A DNA stretch of 64,000 bases from an uncultured Lachnospiraceae bacterium (GCA_947626915.1 CANQUA010000003.1:1-64000), one strand, 5' to 3'. Shown: positions 8,154 through 17,094, numbered from the stretch's first letter. A program made the numbers and translations. Notes: generated from the letters alone by a model not told the origin.

Positions 8154-8873
8154 TTACCTCCCGCCAAGCCAGTATGCTTTAACCTGCCGTTTCAGGCCGG
8201 CCAGCCGGTTTAAACGGATCTCCAGCTTGATATTCTCTTTCAGATAAAGGCAGGTGCCCTCGATCCGTTCAATCTGTTGTATGCGCACGATGTGTCCCCT
8301 GTCCGCCCACACAAATTCGTCCGCCGGAAGCATGTCGCAGATCTCTTTCAGCGTTTTTCGGATCTTTGTGCAGGTTTTGTCTGTTTTTTCTACATGGGCG
8401 TATTTTTCCTTCTGCCATATATAGCGGATATTTCTGACAGGGATCTTCTCCAGGGTCCGTTGGTTCTCCGCAATCAGATAGTTCCCGTCATTGTCTGTGA
8501 TCAGCTTTATCATATCCGATACTGCGGCGGGCAGCAGCGTTTCCAGGCGGTCTCTGGGAATAAAACGAAACGGCTGTACCCGGAACGATTGATATACATA
8601 CCGGTCATAGGAACTGATAAAGATGACAGGAGCGGCCGGCAGAGCGTTTTTCAGCCTGGCCGCCAGCTCGAGTCCGTTCATGTCCGGCATCTCGATGTCC
8701 AGCAGGAACGCGTCAAAATATGTTCCGTCCTCAATTTCATATAAGAGTTTGGCGGCATCCTGAAACAGTAGTGTCTGGCAGCTCTCAGCCGCCTTTTTAC
8801 AGCATTCCTGGAAAATGGTTCGGATTTCTTCTCCCAGCGCGGGGGCGTCATCACAGATTGCGGCTCTTATCAT
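8154..8873 (-). CDS. LytTR-family response regulator (AgrA-like)
   Basis: A 239-residue two-component regulator. The receiver domain (1-120) has acidic residues D8-D9 and the phospho-acceptor D59 in FLLDIEMPDMNG. The usual Lys-Pro near the end of the receiver is replaced in VQPFRFIPRDRL. The LytTR DNA-binding domain covers about 135-235 (IRYIWQKEKYAHVEKT, EFVWADRGHIVRIQQIE). LytTR proteins bind paired direct repeats and activate nearby promoters. Upstream, 5 nt away, is an AgrB fragment; downstream, overlapping, is the kinase-less AgrC. The regulator itself seems intact, so it may be constitutive, cross-activated or silent. A fitting direct repeat lies at 9185-9218. Confidence 0.88.
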   Translation of the reverse strand: MIRAAICDDAPALGEEIRTIFQECCKKAAESCQTLLFQDAAKLLYEIEDGTYFDAFLLDIEMPDMNGLELAARLKNALPAAPVIFISSYDRYVYQSFRVQPFRFIPRDRLETLLPAAVSDMIKLITDNDGNYLIAENQRTLEKIPVRNIRYIWQKEKYAHVEKTDKTCTKIRKTLKEICDMLPADEFVWADRGHIVRIQQIERIEGTCLYLKENIKLEIRLNRLAGLKRQVKAYWLGGR

Positions 8874-8878
8874 TGCTT

Positions 8879-9070
8879 TTACCTCACATTAAGATAGGGC
8901 GCTGCGCTAAAAATCAGCAAGCCCTCCGGACCATATGGATACGCTCCCTTTTCATCTTCGGAAATCACCAGGTATTTTAACATCAGGCTTACAATCATAG
9001 AGGCTGCTTTTTTCATACTGCGGCAATTTCTTTTATCTGCGGAACGATTCTGAAGATCAGAAACGTTCAT
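8879..9070 (-). pseudogene. AgrB N-terminal fragment
   Basis: The frame encodes 63 residues (or 45 from the internal Met at 9016). The segment ISEDEKGAYPYGPEGLL matches the start of AgrB peptide-processing proteases, where an ISEEDxExYxYGxExLL pattern is expected after a short helix. Everything after that, including the catalytic His and Cys and the membrane helices, is absent; the frame stops after LNVR. The stop lies in the ribosome site (GTGAGGTAA) of the LytTR gene, which suggests an internal deletion that kept the coupling to the next gene. No AgrD-type peptide gene was found nearby. Confidence 0.55.
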
Positions 9071-9184
9071 TTGGCGATTGGCTGCAGTATATCATATTTT
9101 AAAGGGAATGTATAATCTGGCTTTTAAATAAACAAAATTGTCCTTGGGCAAGGGCGAAATACTATCCTGCTTGATGAAAAGTAA

Positions 9185-9218
9185 AAATTCAAAGTCAGAA
9201 ACGGGAAATTCAAGGTCA
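9185..9218 (+). promoter_or_regulatory. LytTR-type direct repeat upstream of the small secreted-protein gene
   Basis: AAATTCAAAGTCA (9185-9197) and AAATTCAAGGTCA (9206-9218) differ at one base and repeat with a 21-bp period, two helical turns, the spacing known for AgrA/ComE/PlnD-type sites. A TAAAAT box (9246-9251) follows; its -35 region would begin about 5 nt after the second repeat. The repeat is seen; binding by the neighbouring regulator is inferred. Confidence 0.5.
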
Positions 9219-9308
9219 TTTTGTGTTTTGGGATGATTTTGGTGGTAAAATCAATTCGATAAAATGATAAAGACAGAGAGGGGATACCTATATGAGGAGA
9301 ATCATTCT

Positions 9309-9561
9309 ATGAAGAAAAAGACTCCGTATATTTTTAACGGCTGTACTTATGCTATACATCAGCGCAAGGATGGTTACGGCAGGAACTGAAATTCGGTTGG
9401 AAGAAATATCCAGTGAGAGTACGATCCGCACAGATGAAACGGTTCTTGTAATTTCGGGAGATCATTTTTCGTCTGAAACAGAGTATGATGCTTTTTTAAA
9501 AAATCAGGGTATTATAGTAGTGCTGCAGGATGGAGGGAAAACCCTTTCGCAGCGCATATAA
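9309..9561 (+). pseudogene. Small secreted protein gene, frameshifted at its start
   Basis: From 9313 to 9561 one frame encodes a basic n-region (RKRLR), a hydrophobic core (IFLTAVLMLYISA) and a short acidic mature part, about 83 residues, that looks like an exported small protein. The ATG at 9309, which has GAGGAG about 9 nt upstream, is in another frame and stops after 26 codons. Loss of one A at 9311-9318 would join the two. An ATG at 9292 is in the right frame but meets TGA at codon 7. The protein is not recognised. An internal ATG (9349) would lose the signal peptide. It lies divergent from the Agr remnants. Confidence 0.45.
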
Positions 9562-9633
9562 AGGGCAGCAGGGTGATTGATTCAATTTAAAGCCATAGAA
9601 TATTCTATATGATGTTTATACGGAAAGATATAT

Positions 9634-9662
9634 TTTACTTATATAGTTGATTGCCATATAAT
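9634..9662 (+). promoter_or_regulatory. Promoter of aconitase gene
   Basis: TTTACT (9634-9639), 17-nt spacer, TATAAT (9657-9662), about 56 nt before the start codon. Confidence 0.6.
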
Positions 9663-9717
9663 GGATGATAAGATCCATTCGTGAACGATCCTGTACGAGA
9701 TGAAGGAGGGCATTTTC

Positions 9718-11685
9718 ATGGCAATGAACCTATCGAGGAAGATCCTGTCGGCGCATCTGGCGAAGCCGTCGGAGATGAAAGCGGGAGAGGAGATCTACCT
9801 GAAGGTGGATCAGACCCTGACCCACGACATTAACGCGGTCATGACGTATCTGGCGTTTGAGGCCATCGGCCTGGACCGGACGCAGGTGGAGACCAGCGTC
9901 AGTTATCTGGACCATAATCTGCTGTATCTGGATCACAAAACGCCGGACGATCACATTTATCTCCAGTCTGCGGCGAAGAAATTCGGAGTACACGTATCCC
10001 GGCCCGGCAACGGCATCTGCCACGCGGTGCATGTGGCCCGCTTCGGTGCGCCGGGGAAACTGTCCATGGGTGGTGACAGCCATACGCCCCACGGCGGTTC
10101 CATCGGTATGATGTGCATCGGCGTTGGCGGCATGGATGTAGCGACCGCCATGACAGGCGTTCCCATGCGTCTGAAAATGCCCCAGATCATCAAAGTGAAT
10201 CTGGTCGGGGAGCTGAGGCCCGGCTGCAACGCCAAGGAAGTGATCCTGGAGATGCTGCGCCGCAATACCGTCAAGGGCGGCCTGGGCAAGATTTATGAGT
10301 ACGTGGGTCCCGGCGTGAAGACGCTGGAGGTGTCCGCACGCGCTACCATTGCCAATATGGGCGCGGAAATGGGCGCGACCACATCCATTTTCCCGGCCGA
10401 TGAACAGGTCAGGAAATTCATGCGGGCCCAGGGACGGGGAGATGAGTATGTAGAGATCCTGCCGGATGAAGGCTGCGGATACGACGGCGAGATGGAGATC
10501 GATCTGAGTGCTTTGGAGCCCTTGATCGCCTGTCCTCATCAGCCGGACAATGTGACGACAATCCGCCAGGTGGAGAAGAAAAAGGTCCAGCAGGTCATGA
10601 TCGGCAGCTGCACCAACGCCAGCTATACGGATATTGCCAGGGCGGCCCTGGTGCTTCAGGGGCGTCATGTTCATGAGGATGTGAGCTGCACCTGCGCCGT
10701 ATCCTCCAGGTCGATCTACAAACAGCTTCTGCGGGACGGTTATATCGAAATGCTGATGGACGCGGGCGTCCGTATGCTGGAGATTGCCTGCGGGCCCTGC
10801 TGCGCCATCGGCCAGTCGCCGGCTTCCAACGGCGTGGCGGTGCGCACCACCAACCGCAATTTCAAGGGCCGTTCCGGCAATCCGACCGCGCAGGTTTATC
10901 TGGTGAGCCCGGAGAGCGCGGCGGCCTGCGCTGTCACAGGTACGTTTTCCACGGCAGAGGATATCCTGGGAGCGGATGTGGCGAAGCTGGCGGAGGTCCG
11001 GGAGCCGGAAACTTATCCGGTCGACGATTCCATGATCATCAAGCCGCTGCCGAAGGAGGAGGCCGCGAAGGTGGAGATCGTCCGCGGTCCCAATATCGCT
11101 CCGCTTCCTGTGCCGGACGCGCCGGAGCAGCATCTGGACTGCCGGGTCAGCTTAAAGACCGCGGACAATATCACGACCGACGATATCACCCCGGCCAGCG
11201 CCGAATTTTCCAGTATGCGCTCCAATATTCCGCTGATGAGCCAATACTGCTATCATCGCTATGATCCGACCTTTGCGGAGCGGGCGAGGGAGCTGGGCAG
11301 GAGCGTCATTGTCGGCGGCGAGAATTACGGGCAGGGCTCCTCGCGCGAGCACGCGGCCATCAATCCCATGTATCTGGGCGTGAAAGCGGTCATTGCCAAG
11401 AGCATCGCCCGCATCCATAAGGGCAACCTGGTGAACCACGGCATCATTCCGATGATTTTTGCGGATCCGGCGGATTATGACAGGATCGATCAGATGGACG
11501 AGTTCGTGATCGACGGCCTGCGGGATCAGATGAAGAGCCGGCAGATTGAGATCCTGGATAAGACGAAAGGCTTTACGTTCCGGGCAAAGCTGGAACTGTC
11601 TGACAGCGAGCTGGAGGTTATTCTGAGCGGCGGCCAGCTGCGGTATCTGAAAAATGAGCTGAAGAAAATGGGAGTGATCGGGTGA
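9718..11685 (+). CDS. Aconitate hydratase
   Basis: A 655-residue [4Fe-4S] dehydratase that interconverts citrate and isocitrate. The large domains 1-3 are followed by the swivel domain (about 490-655) in one chain, the short aconitase form common in Firmicutes and Thermotogae. Cluster ligands are C298 in GSCTNASYTD and C358 and C361 in CGPCCAIG. Other signatures are GGDSHTPHGGSIGM and, in the swivel domain, YGQGSSREHAA. The start at 9718 is used because AAGGAGG stands 8 nt before it; the upstream ATG at 9700 lies before that site. It is monocistronic with its own promoter and ends in an inverted repeat shared with the LTA-synthase-like gene. A role in the partial TCA route to glutamate is the usual one. 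Confidence 0.94.
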   Translation: MAMNLSRKILSAHLAKPSEMKAGEEIYLKVDQTLTHDINAVMTYLAFEAIGLDRTQVETSVSYLDHNLLYLDHKTPDDHIYLQSAAKKFGVHVSRPGNGICHAVHVARFGAPGKLSMGGDSHTPHGGSIGMMCIGVGGMDVATAMTGVPMRLKMPQIIKVNLVGELRPGCNAKEVILEMLRRNTVKGGLGKIYEYVGPGVKTLEVSARATIANMGAEMGATTSIFPADEQVRKFMRAQGRGDEYVEILPDEGCGYDGEMEIDLSALEPLIACPHQPDNVTTIRQVEKKKVQQVMIGSCTNASYTDIARAALVLQGRHVHEDVSCTCAVSSRSIYKQLLRDGYIEMLMDAGVRMLEIACGPCCAIGQSPASNGVAVRTTNRNFKGRSGNPTAQVYLVSPESAAACAVTGTFSTAEDILGADVAKLAEVREPETYPVDDSMIIKPLPKEEAAKVEIVRGPNIAPLPVPDAPEQHLDCRVSLKTADNITTDDITPASAEFSSMRSNIPLMSQYCYHRYDPTFAERARELGRSVIVGGENYGQGSSREHAAINPMYLGVKAVIAKSIARIHKGNLVNHGIIPMIFADPADYDRIDQMDEFVIDGLRDQMKSRQIEILDKTKGFTFRAKLELSDSELEVILSGGQLRYLKNELKKMGVIG

Positions 11686-11723
11686 TCCATGACGGGGAAC
11701 CGCCGGTGAGAGAATCTGACAGA

Positions 11724-11779
11724 TGCGCCCCAAAGCGCAGGGAGCCGTTTGTGGCCCGCCATGCGTTTTGGGGCGTTTG
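11724..11779. terminator. Bidirectional terminator between aconitase and LTA-synthase-like gene
   Basis: TGCGCCCCAAAGCGCA (11724-11739) and TGCGTTTTGGGGCG (11762-11775) are inverted repeats of about 14 bp with one G-U/mismatch position and a 22-nt loop, followed by TTTGG. It lies between two convergent genes. Confidence 0.5.
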
Positions 11780-11782
11780 GTT

Positions 11783-14536
11783 TCAGTTGAATACTTCTGC
11801 GTAATAATTCTGGGTCAGGATGAGGCGGGCGTTCTGGATTTTGCCGGCAACGAGACGCTGGACACGGGATACGTATTCGCCGTCTACGGTGATGCCGGCA
11901 TTGGGAGTAAAGATCCCGGTGCCGGCCTCGTAGGTGCCCGCGGCGGTGATCCAGCTGTTGCCCTGTCCCTTGTTGCTCATAAAGACCACGAGAGGCATAC
12001 AGTTGGAGTATTCGCCGGCGTTGTAGTTGCGGGCGAAGATATCCCGGCCGGAATAGAGGCGGGAGTCATAGCTCAGCCCGAAGAGATTGGCCACGGTGGG
12101 TACGATATCGATCGTGGAGCAGGGAGTATCCACGACGATGGGCGACCGGATGCAGCCGGACCACATGAGAAGCGTGTTGCGGTAGCGGCTGGTGACGAGC
12201 TCGGAGTCGTTTAAGCCGGTCAGTTCATTGTAGTAGTCGGTGGTATCGCCGGGAACGTTGTTGCCGTTGCCGAGGAAATAGGGGTAATGATCCGAGGCCA
12301 TGACGATCAGGGTATCGTCGGCGAGACCGGCGTCTTCCAGTTTCCGGACCAGATATTCCAGAGCCTTGTCGAGTTCTATGTGGCAGGCAATGTACGCCTG
12401 GCAGGGCTCGGAGAGATCGGGATACGCCGCCTCCACCAGTTCCCGGTACTTGGAGGACTGGCGGTTTTTGTCCCAGCCCCAGCTGCCGTGGCCGGATATG
12501 GTCATGTAGTAGGCGTGGAACGGAACGCCGTCCTGGACGCAGGCGTCGATATAGCTGTCGCAGGTGTACTGGATCATCTCCAGGTCGGAGCGGGGCCAGC
12601 CGTCGTAGGGCAGGTCGAGGCCGCCGCCGTTTTCGCCCTTATAGTCGTAGCCGAACGTCTCCAGGTACTGGTTGCGGTCGTAATAATCGTAGGAGCCGTT
12701 GTGCCAGGCGGGGGTGGCGTAGCCCAGGCTGCGGAACATGTTGCCCAGGGTCATGGGCATGGAATGGCCGATGGCCGCCCGCGCCGCCACGGTGCTGTTG
12801 ATCCAGTTGGGAATAATGCCGGTGGTGACGGAAAACTCGCCGCCCACGGTGGATTGGGTCCAGTCCGGCTGGTAAAAGTTGTTGAATACGAAAGCTTCGT
12901 GGGTGAGCCGGTACAGGGTGGGGGTGAGCTCCTCGCTGATCACATAGGGCGAGAACGATTCCGCGGTGAGGAGGATGAGGTTCTTGCCCGCGAACATGCC
13001 GGTGTACTCATTCTGCTGCGAGGGCGTGAGGGAGCCGAAATATTCGTGCATGGACTTTAACGTTTTATCGGAAGTGTTCTCGGCCAGGGCCGCAAAGTCG
13101 ATGTCGAGCTGGTTGAAGCCGTAGACGACGGATTCGGACGGTTCCGCAGCCGGGACGATCCTGTTTTCTCCGGAATCTGCGAGAAGCCCCGGTTTTTCAT
13201 GTGTTATCCCGGAGGCGGACGGCGTGGTTTCCGGCGAAGTTCCGGCGGCGGATGGCATGCTTCCCGGCGAAGTTCCCCCGGCGGACGGCGCGCTCTCCGG
13301 CGACGGTCCGGCCTGGGCGGACGAGGTTCCCGGAGCCGGGTTTGCGGATTGGTCTGCTGTGGTTCCCCCGGCGTACGGTGTGTTCTCCGGCGACGGTCCG
13401 GCCTGAGCGGACGAGGTTCCCGAAGCCGGGTTTGCGGATTGGTCTGCCGTGGCTTCTGCGGCAGACGGCGTATCCTCCGGCGACGGTCCGGTCTGGCCGG
13501 ACAGATCTTCCGGGCCCGCGGCAGGAGAAGTTTCCTGCGTTGTTCCCGAGAGGCTTTCCAATGGCATTTCAGGCTGTCCTGACGGCGCCCCGGATGCGTT
13601 TCCGGCCGCTGTTCCCGCCGGTTCTTCTATAAAAGAGCTCATGTCCGCCTCCGGCATACCGAAAAGAGCGTACTGAAATTCCAGCCGGATGCCGGTGAAG
13701 AGACCGAACTCCGGGATCGCGCCGTTGGTGGTGAAATCATAAGTATAAGCGGCCTGCGCCTCTCCGGCCCGGGCCATGGATACGCCGAGAAACTGTGCGG
13801 CGGCCAGCGTGATCAGGACGAGGCCCCGCATGAGCCAGATCCGGCTGCGTTTTCGCGGAGCGGGGCCGTCCGCCTGAGCGCCGGTTTCGGCTCGGAGGGC
13901 AGGTCCATAAAGCGGCGCTTCGCCCGCGGGGCCGTCCGCCTGTGCATCGGTTCCGGCATCGCCAGGGCGGGCCGTCTTCCGGTCCCGCAGGACGGAGCGG
14001 CGGGTCAGGATAAACAGCGCCAGGGGGAGCAGCGCGAAGAGGATAAACGGGATCAGGCGGACCACAGCCGAAACGATGTCGTCCGCGAAATCGCCCATCG
14101 CGTTTCCGGCCACGTTCGCGGCGGAAAGGACGCCGTAGTAGATGGAAAACAGGCTGCGCATGCCCCGTTCCACGCAGAGAACGGCGCTGAACGCGAAGAT
14201 CAGGACGCCGCCGGCCAAACGGGACACGCGTTTGCAGGGGATCAGGTCGAGGATCAGAAAGACGAAAAGTCCCGCCGCCAGCGAGAAGAGAACGATTCTC
14301 GCCAGCGCCGGTGAAAAAAAGACGATATCCCGATCGCAGATCCGCAGCATCAGCTCGTGATAGAGCAGGACGCAGGGAAAAAAGAACACAGAGAAAAACG
14401 GGGACTCCGTGAGAGATCGGATCCGGGCCCGGACAGGGTTGGTATTCCCGGAAGGATGGGCCTCCGAAGCTTCATGAGGGGGAAGTTCCTCTTTCCGGGA
14501 CTCCTCGTGTTCGTCAATACGGTCGCTGTTGTCATT
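11783..14536 (-). CDS. LTA synthase family membrane sulfatase-fold protein with low-complexity linker
   Basis: A 917-residue protein. An acidic N-terminus is followed by about five membrane helices (within residues 45-270), then a long Pro/Ser/Thr/Gly-rich linker (roughly 310-480), then an extracellular sulfatase-like catalytic domain. In the catalytic part, LILLTAESFSPYV carries the metal-binding Glu, STVGGEFSVTTG the Thr nucleophile, and IVMASDHYPYF a metal-binding Asp-His. The family polymerises glycerol-phosphate on lipid anchors or moves phospho-groups onto wall polymers. At about 650 residues the usual enzyme is much shorter; the linker explains the difference. Start 14536 (GGAGA 12 nt upstream) is preferred to 14614, but is not certain. 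Confidence 0.85.
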   Translation of the reverse strand, partial: NDNSDRIDEHEESRKEELPPHEASEAHPSGNTNPVRARIRSLTESPFFSVFFFPCVLLYHELMLRICDRDIVFFSPALARIVLFSLAAGLFVFLILDLIPCKRVSRLAGGVLIFAFSAVLCVERGMRSLFSIYYGVLSAANVAGNAMGDFADDIVSAVVRLIPFILFALLPLALFILTRRSVLRDRKTARPGDAGTDAQADGPAGEAPLYGPALRAETGAQADGPAPRKRSRIWLMRGLVLITLAAAQFLGVSMARAGEAQAAYTYDFTTNGAIPEFGLFTGIRLEFQYALFGMPEADMSSFIEEPAGTAAGNASGAPSGQPEMPLESLSGTTQETSPAAGPEDLSGQTGPSPEDTPSAAEATADQSANPASGTSSAQAGPSPENTPYAGGTTADQSANPAPGTSSAQAGPSPESAPSAGGTSPGSMPSAAGTSPETTPSASGITHEKPGLLADSGENRIVPAAEPSESVVYGFNQLDIDFAALAENTSDKTLKSMHEYFGSLTPSQQNEYTGMFAGKNLILLTAESFSPYVISEELTPTLYRLTHEAFVFNNFYQPDWTQSTVGGEFSVTTGIIPNWINSTVAARAAIGHSMPMTLGNMFRSLGYATPAWHNGSYDYYDRNQYLETFGYDYKGENGGGLDLPYDGWPRSDLEMIQYTCDSYIDACVQDGVPFHAYYMTISGHGSWGWDKNRQSSKYRELVEAAYPDLSEPCQAYIACHIELDKALEYLVRKLEDAGLADDTLIVMASDHYPYFLGNGNNVPGDTTDYYNELTGLNDSELVTSRYRNTLLMWSGCIRSPIVVDTPCSTIDIVPTVANLFGLSYDSRLYSGRDIFARNYNAGEYSNCMPLVVFMSNKGQGNSWITAAGTYEAGTGIFTPNAGITVDGEYVSRVQRLVAGKIQNARLILTQNYYAEVFN
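13271..13510 (-). repeat. 90-bp tandem repeats coding the linker of the LTA-synthase-like protein
   Basis: The motif CGACGGTCCG recurs at 13301, 13391 and 13481, an exact 90-bp period. The first two copies are about 90% alike and the third is degenerate. Each unit codes 30 residues of the type TADQSANPASGTSSAQAGPS. Shorter repeats of the same kind continue to about 13200. Since the unit is a multiple of three, gain or loss of copies keeps the frame. Confidence 0.8.
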
Positions 14537-14749
14537 CATCGAAACATATTTCTCCAATCTATGTACTTTACGCCGGGGGTTTCCGCCGGAAAAACGCCGC
14601 CATAGGGAAACCATACCCGCCGCCGTGCGGTAATTATGATCAAATCATTCTTTTGCAGATAGAACCGCTGATATTAAAAAAATAACATGTTTGGCGGAGA
14701 CTGTCAAGATTTCCGATTCTGCACGGGACACGGGCAGGGAGCGGGCGGA

Positions 14750-14773
14750 CAGGCAGGCAGGCAGGCAGGCAGG
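14750..14773. repeat. CAGG tetranucleotide repeat
   Basis: About six tandem CAGG units just beyond the stop codon of the XRE-type gene. It is outside any gene and can only affect the 3' end of that transcript. Confidence 0.8.
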
Positions 14774-14777
14774 GGGT

Positions 14778-15290
14778 CTACTGTCCGCTGCCGTCAAAAG
14801 CCCTGGATTCTACGTATTTCATCATCTGATGATGCAGATATACGTAGAATACGATTGCCAGGAGCCCTCCGGCCGTGCCGGTCAGGTACGCATCCGCTCC
14901 CCGCAGCCTCAGCGATACGACCAGGACGGCCCAGGAGGCCGTACAGAGGATCAGTTGGGAAATGTGGTCCCGCAGCCATTTCTTTTTATAGAAACGGATC
15001 CGTTCCTTTAAAGTAAATGTGCTGGCTTTTAACGCGGCCGTGATGTTTTCCTCCGCCCGCTCTTTAAACTGGTCTTCGTTCAGCCGCTCCCCGCAGAGGA
15101 TCTCGTTGATCGTGAGCCCGTACAGATCGCTCAGCGCTTTCAGCATCTCTGCCGGCGGCAGGTAGGTCCCACATTCCCAACGGGATACGGTTTTATTGGT
15201 TACACCGATTTTTTCTCCCAGCTGCTCCTGCGTCATATGGTTCTGTATGCGCAGTTCTTTCAGAAATCTCCCGATCTTCTGCATATCCAT
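14778..15290 (-). CDS. XRE-family HTH protein with C-terminal membrane helices
   Basis: A 170-residue protein. Residues 3-65 are a Cro/C1-type helix-turn-helix (MTQEQLGEKIGVTNKTVSRW is the core), followed by a short linker and two hydrophobic segments near the C-terminus (LILCTASWAVLVVSL and GGLLAIVFYVYLHHQ). This layout is common in Firmicutes transcription factors tied to the membrane, which may sense envelope or lipid state. Start 15290 follows GGAGG by 11 nt; a second ATG at 15284 is possible. Upstream in-frame Met codons lie in the divergent promoter region. It faces the secreted amidase gene, with which it shares a 300-bp control region, so it may regulate that gene. Confidence 0.82.
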   Translation of the reverse strand: MDMQKIGRFLKELRIQNHMTQEQLGEKIGVTNKTVSRWECGTYLPPAEMLKALSDLYGLTINEILCGERLNEDQFKERAEENITAALKASTFTLKERIRFYKKKWLRDHISQLILCTASWAVLVVSLRLRGADAYLTGTAGGLLAIVFYVYLHHQMMKYVESRAFDGSGQ

Positions 15291-15484
15291 CCGGATCGTT
15301 TCCTCCGTTTCCGTTTTTGCCGGCTGTTTCCCGGCAGCCGCCGGCAGGCTTTCTGTGTGCCGGTACGATCCAGTATAAATGATTTTCCCTGAAAAGTCTT
15401 TACCATAAACAGCGAATCGGCAGTTCTTTGGACATAGTTCCATTTTTGGCATATTCGACAATTTTCGATTTAATACGATTATAC

Positions 15485-15513
15485 ATGACAAACGGAATCA
15501 TTTCGTGTATAAT
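15485..15513 (+). promoter_or_regulatory. Promoter of the secreted amidase-formate channel operon
   Basis: ATGACA (15485-15490), 17-nt spacer, TATAAT (15508-15513). A reverse-strand TATAAT (15479-15484) partly abuts it and may serve the XRE gene, so the two promoters may be mutually exclusive. Confidence 0.7.
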
Positions 15514-15606
15514 AGGTACAGTTCGGCGGCGGAGCGGCTGCTTTTGTCATGTGTGCGCGCTGGATGCGTCTGCCCGCCGGAACTTCGGAGCATGCAGGTG
15601 GTAGAA

Positions 15607-17094
15607 ATGAGACAACAGTTCGGAAAAAAGTACGCGTGGATTCTGGTTATGTGCCTGTTAGGCGCGGGAGCTGCCAGGGTGAGCGTGGCGGTTGCTGAAA
15701 CGCAGGAGACGATCGCCAGTTTCGAGGGAAATATAACCGGGGCGGAACAGGCCGGGGACGAGGCAGGGGAAATGCAGGCCGGCCCGCCGGTTATCATGAC
15801 GGAAACGCAGGCCGGGCTGCCGGGAGCCGTGGATGGATCACCGTCCGGGACGCAGGAAAGCATTGCCGCGCCGGATGACGGTTTGGGAAAAAACGCGAAA
15901 GCATTTACCATGAGCGGATCAAATTCCGGGATAGTGGAGCTGCCTGTGGTCCGGATGACAGAGGAAGGGCCTGTGGAGCTCCTGGAGAACAGCATCGCTT
16001 TCGTGGGCGATGCCGCAAACCGCCTTTCTGAAGAGCAGAAAGAGATCATCCGCGCTTATCTGGAACGGTATTATGAGGCGGTGGGCAGCCTGGAACGGGC
16101 GGACCTGTCGGATCTGTTTGCGCCGTCCGCGGCAGGAGAGAAAGCGTTTAATGAGAAAGCCATAGAGTACGTGATCGGGATCCGCACGATGCAGGATGCG
16201 GATCTGCATATAAAAAATTACCGCAGCGAGCTGACGGTTTCGGAAGTTTCAGCGAATGCGAACGGGAGCGTGGAAGCGGAGCTGGAGGAACGAAGCATCT
16301 GCCGGTTTGCCCAGAGTCCGGACATGGACTCTGAGTATTCCAAACTCAAACACACTTTTACACTCGTGCGCCAGAACGGGGCATGGCTGATTCAGAAGCA
16401 TATGCAGGAGGACACTTTTTTCTGGACCCTGCAGAAAGATTACGACAGGCAGGACTTAAACCAGATAAAGAATGCAGAGAGCGTATTTGAAAACAAGAAG
16501 AATAAGCTGCTGGACCAGCGCCGGAACGATTTGCCCGCTAGGAAAGAGGACGCCGCGGCCCAGGTACCGGCGGTCGATCATCCTTACGACCGGGAGGCTG
16601 CCATCGCTTACGCCCGCCAGTACGTGGGGAGGAGAAACGAAAGCTGGTACGATTACAGCGATGAGGGCGGCAACTGTCAGAATTTTGCGTCCCAATGTAT
16701 TTTTGCGGGAGGCATTCCGATGGATGTGGCAGGAGACCAGAAATGGAAATGGTACAGCAACGGGGTCAATGGGACGGCAAGCGCATGGGGCTGCTCCCGT
16801 TCCTGGCTCAATGTGGATTATTTTTACGCTTACGCCAGAGATAACCGGGGATACGGCATGTCGGCGGAGATCGCCGCGGATTTCTGGAGCGGTCAGCCGG
16901 GGGACGCGATCGTGGTGGGGACGCCCAGCGACTGGACCCATACGGTGCTGATCTCGAAGGTAGTAAAGGATGCGAACGGGCGGGTCATAGATTATCTGCT
17001 CTGCTCCAATACGCTGGATGTGAAAGATTATCCGCTCAGCGCTTATCCGCAGACAGGCGGAGCGCTGATTCGGATCTTCGGCTGGAATGACTGA
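15607..17094 (+). CDS. Secreted amidase-domain protein (Amidase_6)
   Basis: A 495-residue exported protein. The signal peptide is residues 1 to about 29 (KKYAWILVMCLLGAGAARV core). A Glu/Gly-rich stretch and a helical region (about 135-320) precede the C-terminal Amidase_6 domain (about 325-495). This domain shows a NlpC-like Cys-His arrangement: GGNCQNFASQCIFAGG with the probable catalytic Cys, and WTHTVLISKV with the His. Such domains are found in cell-wall-associated enzymes. Start 15607 is chosen because AGGTGG stands 6 nt upstream and the signal peptide begins there; the upstream ATG at 15505 lies within the promoter. The formate/nitrite channel gene follows after only 14 nt. Confidence 0.85.
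   Translation: MRQQFGKKYAWILVMCLLGAGAARVSVAVAETQETIASFEGNITGAEQAGDEAGEMQAGPPVIMTETQAGLPGAVDGSPSGTQESIAAPDDGLGKNAKAFTMSGSNSGIVELPVVRMTEEGPVELLENSIAFVGDAANRLSEEQKEIIRAYLERYYEAVGSLERADLSDLFAPSAAGEKAFNEKAIEYVIGIRTMQDADLHIKNYRSELTVSEVSANANGSVEAELEERSICRFAQSPDMDSEYSKLKHTFTLVRQNGAWLIQKHMQEDTFFWTLQKDYDRQDLNQIKNAESVFENKKNKLLDQRRNDLPARKEDAAAQVPAVDHPYDREAAIAYARQYVGRRNESWYDYSDEGGNCQNFASQCIFAGGIPMDVAGDQKWKWYSNGVNGTASAWGCSRSWLNVDYFYAYARDNRGYGMSAEIAADFWSGQPGDAIVVGTPSDWTHTVLISKVVKDANGRVIDYLLCSNTLDVKDYPLSAYPQTGGALIRIFGWND

Noticed and set aside
9730..11133. Reverse-strand open frame of 467 codons opposite aconitase
   Set aside because: Antisense of a highly conserved gene, no start signal.
14750..14773. CAGG repeat as a phase-variation switch
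   Set aside because: It lies after the stop codon of the XRE gene and not in a promoter spacer, so slippage would not change a protein.
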